The notes under the pieces are model-generated. The model did not search any database, was not told the origin of the DNA, and saw only the letters and a program-made list of their open reading frames with translations. 64,000 nt of DNA from a virus: IMG/VR virus record IMGVR_UViG_3300024239_000014, positions 124,001-188,000 of that record; one strand, 5' to 3'. The first letter of the stretch is position 1. Every line of letters begins with the position of its first letter. Of the stretch, positions 58,898 through 64,000 are shown one piece after another. The position numbers and the translations under genes were made by a program.

Positions 58898-60955
58898 TCA
58901 GACCAGTACGGCGTATACACCTTCATCAAAGAAGGTTTCATTCAGGTAGAGTCGCTGACCACTCCAGTCCACCAGACAGACATCGGTGGCCGGAAGTCGG
59001 TCGTTGAAGGACCGCTTGAAGACCGAGTCGATGTACTCGTACAGGACACTGGTCGTAGCGCGGCTGATGATAGCCGGCTCAGTACCGCCGAGGTCGAGGT
59101 CGAGGTCTTCGGAGCTCATCGGCAACATAGCGACGTAATGCGTGTTGAGCATCACCACCGTATTGTCGATGAGCGCTTTGCGGTGTTCATCCGCCAGCTG
59201 TTCCTTACGCACCGCTGTCTGTGACTTGGAATCCTGGAGCACCACGGTGTGGTCTTTCACCAGGATACCGCTGTTGGTCAGCAGTTCCAGACTACCGGAA
59301 GTAAACCGCAGGTAGTGGGATTCCAAAGACGGGTCGGCCAGGATGGCAATTCGCTTGTACATGGTCTTCTGCGCCGCCAGGAACGCGTCAAAGAGTTCCG
59401 GATAGCTTTCGCGAATGTGTGCTGCCAACTCGGCCCAATCGGTCAAGAACGAATCGATGGTCAGACTCAAGCCCAGACCTGCAGTCACCGTTTCATTGAC
59501 CACTCGCGTAGCCAGCTGATTGAGCGTGTAGTGCAGTCGTTGGCTGTACGTGATGACTTCTTCGATCTGACGATGGATTTCTGTCATGGTGCACGCACCA
59601 GCACCGATGAACAGATTGGGACAGCTCTGGCGCAGGTGTTCACGATTGCTGACGATGAACGGCATTGCCGACACCGACGTGAATTCCAGCGGGACGTTCA
59701 TGTTGGGAACGCTGTGCAAAGCGCCGAGCATTTCCGTGGCCATGTCCAGGTCATCACAAACCACCACGGCTTCGAGCACTTTGGGCTCATTGACCACGAT
59801 TGCGTCGTTGACCTCTTCTTCAACAGACTCGTCGTCGACCAGCGGGGCAGTGCTGAGTTCGGTTTTCAAGAACACGCCTTCAGATGCAGGATTGATCTTT
59901 TGCAGGGCGAGGTTCAACTGATGTGCGTTGTAATCATTCATTGGCTTCTCCCGTATATTGCCATCTTCATCCAGGTAATGGGTTGTTCTGTGGAAACAAG
60001 GGCGAAGAGGAGAATCCCCTACGCGCCAGACGATAAGATCGGTGTTGGTTGACCGTTTCGGTACCGGCGCTGGTGTCGCTGCCGGGACGGGTGCTGGGGT
60101 GATTTCTTTGGTTGTGGAAGCAAACCCAGACATGAAGGTCTTGGTTTCCCCATGTTGGTTGACCGCTTCCGCACCATTATCACCCATGGTCAGTTCCATC
60201 CAATGGTCCTCGGTCGGACGACCCTTCGGCGGTTGACCGATTGAAAACGGCGCTGGAGCAACTGGAGCAGCGGGGGTGGGTGTCGCTTTAGGTACCACAC
60301 CCGGCGTACTCAAACGACCACCTACCATCCCACCCACGGGCGCTACCGGCACAGCGCTAACCGGTGCTGCCGTACCGCCGACCACAGGTGCCCACTGCAT
60401 CGTCTGCTGAGGCATCATGTTGCCAAACCCAGGTACCGCCGGAGCTGGAGTCATCATCGGTGCCATACCGACACCAGGTGTCTGAAACTGACGCTGACGC
60501 TGCAACATGTCAATCTGCTGCGCAATTGTCTCAGCCTGCTGTGCTGCAACCTGAACATCCTGTACCACCTGAGGCTGCACATAAGGCTGCAGCTGCGGGT
60601 ACTTCACCAGCTCACGATACATGTACATCTTCATCATGAGCGGACCTGCGGTCTGCAGCGCAGTCATCACGTCACGGACTTGCTGCGATGCCAACAGGAA
60701 TTCTGTCACCTCCAATGTAGCACGCACTGCACTGGCCCACATCTGGTTCATGTAGTTGTTTTGGCTGTACGTATTGAAGCTGTGAATGCCCAGATGATCG
60801 CCTGACTGGGCGTACTGCTGCAGTACAGTACGCATGATGGCTTCTGCCGCAGGCTGCCACTGGGCCTGGTGCTGCGGCAAGTTCTGGATTGGCACTACCT
60901 GACCCTGCTGGTTCATCGGGTCCTGGCGCCAGTAGGCGGTATTGATCTGGCTCAT
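58898..60955 (-). CDS. Virion structural protein with Pro/Gln/Ala-rich linker
   Basis: A 685-residue protein, AAGGA before the ATG; its start overlaps the end of the next gene by 4 bases. The first ~150 residues contain a Gln-rich helical region (QVVQDVQVAAQQAETIAQQI). Residues ~155-275 form a low-complexity Pro/Ala/Met/Gly linker. The C-terminal ~400 residues are globular alpha/beta with many acidic residues. Characteristic of jumbo-phage virion proteins; the exact location in the particle is unknown. Confidence 0.65.
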   Translation of the reverse strand: MSQINTAYWRQDPMNQQGQVVPIQNLPQHQAQWQPAAEAIMRTVLQQYAQSGDHLGIHSFNTYSQNNYMNQMWASAVRATLEVTEFLLASQQVRDVMTALQTAGPLMMKMYMYRELVKYPQLQPYVQPQVVQDVQVAAQQAETIAQQIDMLQRQRQFQTPGVGMAPMMTPAPAVPGFGNMMPQQTMQWAPVVGGTAAPVSAVPVAPVGGMVGGRLSTPGVVPKATPTPAAPVAPAPFSIGQPPKGRPTEDHWMELTMGDNGAEAVNQHGETKTFMSGFASTTKEITPAPVPAATPAPVPKRSTNTDLIVWRVGDSPLRPCFHRTTHYLDEDGNIREKPMNDYNAHQLNLALQKINPASEGVFLKTELSTAPLVDDESVEEEVNDAIVVNEPKVLEAVVVCDDLDMATEMLGALHSVPNMNVPLEFTSVSAMPFIVSNREHLRQSCPNLFIGAGACTMTEIHRQIEEVITYSQRLHYTLNQLATRVVNETVTAGLGLSLTIDSFLTDWAELAAHIRESYPELFDAFLAAQKTMYKRIAILADPSLESHYLRFTSGSLELLTNSGILVKDHTVVLQDSKSQTAVRKEQLADEHRKALIDNTVVMLNTHYVAMLPMSSEDLDLDLGGTEPAIISRATTSVLYEYIDSVFKRSFNDRLPATDVCLVDWSGQRLYLNETFFDEGVYAVLV

Positions 60956-62589
60956 TCTTGGTCCTTAGTGATCTGTTCTTGCACGCTATCAAGCAGCGGC
61001 CTGAACTCTTCTGGAATTATCAAATCGCCATGATGAGTAACCTCGCCGTATACGTTGGCGCGGCTGGTACCCACAGGCGATGCCTTTGGTAGATACAGGT
61101 AACTGCCGCACGCAGCGATCGACGCATGCAACCGCAGCGACGGATCGGAGAAGTTCTCTCCATGATCGCTACCACGGCTACTGCGCCGGGTAGTTTCGCT
61201 TTGCGGGATGACTTTGGAAGTAAACCGAATGACTTTACTGTCAGACGGCGAACTTTCGGTGGCTACTTCGCCATGGTTGGAATTGATCTGGTAGATCAAC
61301 TCGGGATTCAAGAAGCGGTTGAACCGGCTTTCGATTTCTGCTTCTGACAGCACCTTCCCTTTGTTGTCCAAACGCCAGGTTAGGTTGAAGATTGCCTCGA
61401 CGATGTTCTGGAGGACGTACTTCCAGCTCATGAGTCGTTTGCCATCCATTCGGTTGTTTTCCGATTGGTTGAGCATCGTATTCATCTTCTCCATTACGTA
61501 GGAGAACAAGTAATAGATGTTCGGGCAATTAAGGCCGTCTGCCATCAGGTTTTCCTGAGAAAGCGGATCAATGTACTGATCCAACGAACGCAGGTGTGCC
61601 TGGACCTTTTCAACCAGAGCACCTTCACTGGCTGCTGGACCAAAGATCGACAACCCCAGTAGACGCATCCACATGTGGGTATCTTCCAGGTCTTCCAGGT
61701 ACAAGATGCGGTTCGGGTAATGATCCATCACGTAGAAGAACCCAGCCACCATGGATTCCACTTTCGCTGTTACGTGAGCCCGTTTGACAGCCAAACGAAT
61801 GGTCGTAGCTGACCACGGCTTACGGCGCATGCTGGAGGGAGTTGACCCCGATGGACCGTAGATGACGTAGCTGTCAGGCGGGAAGTTCGTGGTGTTGATT
61901 TCATCCAACGTACCGACATGGACATTGGTTTCTGCAAACACGGCGAAAGCCCGGCTCAATCCGTATTTGGCGAACATGTACAGCGCCAGCGGTTCCACCG
62001 ATTTCACGAAGTCCGTGTGTTTGGTCACGGAGCGATCGGGTTTGTGGTGGTGGATGGAGCTGTGGTGGTAGAACGTGGGGCGGTGGTTACCGTCGACCGA
62101 AATGGTCCACTGCGTCTGACGGAAGATTAATTTATCGCGCGTTAGCGGTACGTACAGCAGGTTCTTGGTTACCGATACACACCGATCTGCCAATACCGGT
62201 GAAATGGTAAATACCGAGCCTCTGAGCACAATGGTGCCTGCATCGCCCAGATAGGGTAACAACAGGTACCGTGGTCGCAGCTTGGACGCGTTGTATTCGA
62301 AATTGAACTGCACCATGTACAGGTCTGAACGACTAACGTCATAAAGACTTTTGCCGGAAGGACTCCGGCTGGTACGGATGCGAGCCAACTCCATGAACTG
62401 GCGATACGGATCCACTCGTTCATAGCCGAGGTATTTCAGCCCAGGTGGGAAGCTCTGCATGGCACAGCGCCAAATCCGGTCAATATTGACTTCCGGACTT
62501 TCCATTTGTCGAGTGACAATCCCTTCTGCAATCGTTGGATTGAATTTGGGTTGTTTCGACTGGATATAGGCGAATAATCTGTCATCCAT
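60952..62589 (-). CDS. Virion structural protein
   Basis: A 545-residue protein, GAGGG before the ATG, overlapping the genes on both sides by 4-8 bases. Alpha/beta with a long Ser/Arg-rich segment (QSETTRRSSRGSDHGENF). It is one of a tightly coupled trio (58898-63616) that is probably translated together and co-assembled. Confidence 0.65.
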   Translation of the reverse strand: MDDRLFAYIQSKQPKFNPTIAEGIVTRQMESPEVNIDRIWRCAMQSFPPGLKYLGYERVDPYRQFMELARIRTSRSPSGKSLYDVSRSDLYMVQFNFEYNASKLRPRYLLLPYLGDAGTIVLRGSVFTISPVLADRCVSVTKNLLYVPLTRDKLIFRQTQWTISVDGNHRPTFYHHSSIHHHKPDRSVTKHTDFVKSVEPLALYMFAKYGLSRAFAVFAETNVHVGTLDEINTTNFPPDSYVIYGPSGSTPSSMRRKPWSATTIRLAVKRAHVTAKVESMVAGFFYVMDHYPNRILYLEDLEDTHMWMRLLGLSIFGPAASEGALVEKVQAHLRSLDQYIDPLSQENLMADGLNCPNIYYLFSYVMEKMNTMLNQSENNRMDGKRLMSWKYVLQNIVEAIFNLTWRLDNKGKVLSEAEIESRFNRFLNPELIYQINSNHGEVATESSPSDSKVIRFTSKVIPQSETTRRSSRGSDHGENFSDPSLRLHASIAACGSYLYLPKASPVGTSRANVYGEVTHHGDLIIPEEFRPLLDSVQEQITKDQE

Positions 62590-63616
62590 CTTTCCCTCCT
62601 CCTAACTTTTTCTTAAAGGTCAGAATCACAGTTGCCAGACCGATTGCCGCAGTCACGACCTTGGCTACTGTTTCAAAGGTTTTACCGGTACCTTGTACTC
62701 GCTGTTCGATCAGTTTACGTTCAGCTTGGATCTCATCTCGAGCCAGTTCGCGAGTGAGGACTTCTTTCTTCAGCTCCAGTTTTTCTTGTTCGAATACGGC
62801 TTCTGGATTGCCGTTTGCTTTCGCAAGGGCATAGGATGAATAAACCCGAATGGGGCACTTACCCTTTTCCAGATCTTCAAACGACATGACCAGGTGGGGT
62901 ACCGCATTCGGAGTACGGCGCAATCCAGAGAACTTCGTATTCCAACCGTTGGTTATTAGATGCACACCGTCCGCTAGGTTGGGGTCCGTCACTCGTGGGA
63001 TTTCAAAGGGCTCTGCTCCGAATATTGAAAACAGTCGACCATAGCGGTTAAACTGATCGACATAAAACATCCGGAACTGAGTGTCGTCCTTATTCTTCTC
63101 GACTTGGTCGTAGAAGTGATTAACGACATCTTCTACGGCATGCGGATGACTCAACAACGAATCAGCACCAACGACACTAATAACCATATCCAGGTTATGG
63201 TCGTAAATCACACCACCAAGTTCGATGATCTCATCAAACGTAACGGTGTAAATATAGCTAGCAGTCTGCGGACCGCTTTGATGCCGGCAAATCAAATCTT
63301 GTAACTTGTTTGCCAGGGAGTAGCCACTAACAGATGATACCGGTACGTCCGTTTTAACATAGTAGTTGTAGGTATCGTAATACTCAATTTCCAAACGCCG
63401 TTGAGCGTTACGCATGTCGCCGCGAATAAACTCCTGTCTGGGTGGCAGGGTAATGCGTAAACCACTACGCTCAATCAGCACAACTTCCCGGTCACTACAG
63501 TTGAGGATCTTGCGGTGAGTGCTAAATTCAGGGTTGCTGTTATTATTGCGAAAGACAGCGACTTCCGGATAATGGACAGTAACCGGGAGGCTAGCGCTGT
63601 AAGTGCGGTCGGTCAT
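62582..63616 (-). CDS. Virion structural protein with C-terminal membrane helix
   Basis: The ATG at 63616 has GGAGT upstream. Product 344 residues: an alpha/beta domain, a charged helical segment (LKKEVLTRELARDEIQAERK) and a C-terminal hydrophobic helix (VAKVVTAAIGLATVILTF) followed by KKKLGGGKDG. A tail or ejected protein that can insert into a membrane during DNA entry would fit (inference). Confidence 0.65.
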   Translation of the reverse strand: MTDRTYSASLPVTVHYPEVAVFRNNNSNPEFSTHRKILNCSDREVVLIERSGLRITLPPRQEFIRGDMRNAQRRLEIEYYDTYNYYVKTDVPVSSVSGYSLANKLQDLICRHQSGPQTASYIYTVTFDEIIELGGVIYDHNLDMVISVVGADSLLSHPHAVEDVVNHFYDQVEKNKDDTQFRMFYVDQFNRYGRLFSIFGAEPFEIPRVTDPNLADGVHLITNGWNTKFSGLRRTPNAVPHLVMSFEDLEKGKCPIRVYSSYALAKANGNPEAVFEQEKLELKKEVLTRELARDEIQAERKLIEQRVQGTGKTFETVAKVVTAAIGLATVILTFKKKLGGGKDG

Positions 63617-63652
63617 GTAGAACTCCGTAATGACAAGCACCGCACCTACAGG

Positions 63653-63907
63653 CTACGTAGATTGTCGGTGGCGAAAATAGAGGATGCCGTATGCGACTAA
63701 GGCAGCTGTGGCAGCAACTGTAACCTTAGCCAACAGGCTGGTTTTCTGAGGCGGGTACTCAGTTTCGTCAAAGAGCACTGTCTGATCGTTTTCATCAACG
63801 ACGACTGTGCGCACCATTGACTTCCCGCTGGGATACTTCGTCTGGATGCGATGACGCTTTGTGCGTTTAAGCACCAGCGGCTGCTTCGGTTCGGTCTGAT
63901 CGGTCAT
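63653..63907 (-). CDS. Small membrane protein
   Basis: An 84-residue protein, AAGGGG before the ATG. Basic N-terminus (KRTKRHRIQTKYPSGKS) and one hydrophobic helix (~60-77) near the C-terminus, like the C-terminal anchor of its neighbour. Coupled to the truncated gene at the right edge (TAAGTCATG). Confidence 0.65.
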   Translation of the reverse strand: MTDQTEPKQPLVLKRTKRHRIQTKYPSGKSMVRTVVVDENDQTVLFDETEYPPQKTSLLAKVTVAATAALVAYGILYFRHRQST

Positions 63908-63910
63908 GAC

Positions 63911-64000
63911 TTACCCCTTCTTAATGGGTAGCAAGAACGCCAACACCGCACTATACAAGACGATATCGGCATGGCGGTACAACACCTTTACAAAGTCTGG
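63911..64000 (-). CDS. Partial gene at the right edge
   Basis: The last 29 codons of a minus-strand gene whose start lies beyond the window, ending FLLPIKKG. Visible part hydrophobic (IVLYSAVLAFLL), so a membrane protein or one with a C-terminal membrane helix. Its stop is three bases before the ATG of the next gene. Confidence 0.55.
   Translation of the reverse strand, partial: PDFVKVLYRHADIVLYSAVLAFLLPIKKG

Noticed and set aside
1-64000. CRISPR arrays or large direct repeats
   Set aside because: No regular repeat-spacer pattern was seen by eye; the recurrent elements are hairpins between genes.

Overview
This window is a piece of a giant (jumbo) tailed-phage genome of the phiKZ-like type. 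The evidence is structural genes of that group (inner-head paralogs with repeated S/A-x-E protease sites, a portal-like protein, large virion proteins), early-type promoters with a TATATCAC core close to the published phiKZ early promoter core TATATTAC, dense gene packing with 4-17 bp overlaps, and typical phage nucleotide-metabolism genes. Base composition is moderate in GC. The host cannot be read directly. The phage-borne chemoreceptor resembles those of Pseudomonas and relatives, so a pseudomonad host is a reasonable inference.

Layout. Positions 1-3389 hold three plus-strand inner-head (ejected protein) paralogs, and a fourth lies at 6234-7337. From 3482 to about 53 kb almost everything is on the minus strand: a BRCT-repeat protein, a P-loop kinase, a large lipoprotein, an AAA+ ATPase, a proteasome-like Ntn hydrolase fused to a helix-turn-helix, an Orn-like exonuclease, a complete methyl-accepting chemotaxis protein (19379-21337), a PHP phosphoesterase, and a thymidylate synthase gene split by a group I intron carrying a GIY-YIG endonuclease (27910-29931). 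There follow a run of membrane and zinc-binding small proteins, a SLOG-type protein, and then a compact early operon (39751-41159) with a DUF1874/AcrIII-1-like ring nuclease. Thymidylate kinase and a RuvC-like resolvase are at 45-46.6 kb. Virion genes fill 46.6-64 kb: tail-fibre or adhesin proteins with a shared module, and several large structural proteins. The putative portal is the only plus-strand gene there (54278-57199). A partial minus-strand gene runs off the right edge.

Regulation. Seven copies of a promoter-like motif, CCTAYATCAC-N4-GTG on the minus strand, sit 25-90 bases upstream of the first gene of minus-strand units. They are often directly downstream of a terminator hairpin with a T-run. 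More than twenty intergenic hairpins share purine-rich GGGAGG-type left arms and flanking CGGCATA/TATGCCG heptamers.

Working picture. Early operons supply nucleotide metabolism, RNA turnover, probable counter-defence (a type III CRISPR second-messenger nuclease) and many unknown host-interaction proteins. Late genes encode the capsid, inner head and tail. The most notable items are the AcrIII-1-like operon, the phage-encoded chemoreceptor, the Ntn-hydrolase/HTH fusion and the early promoter family.
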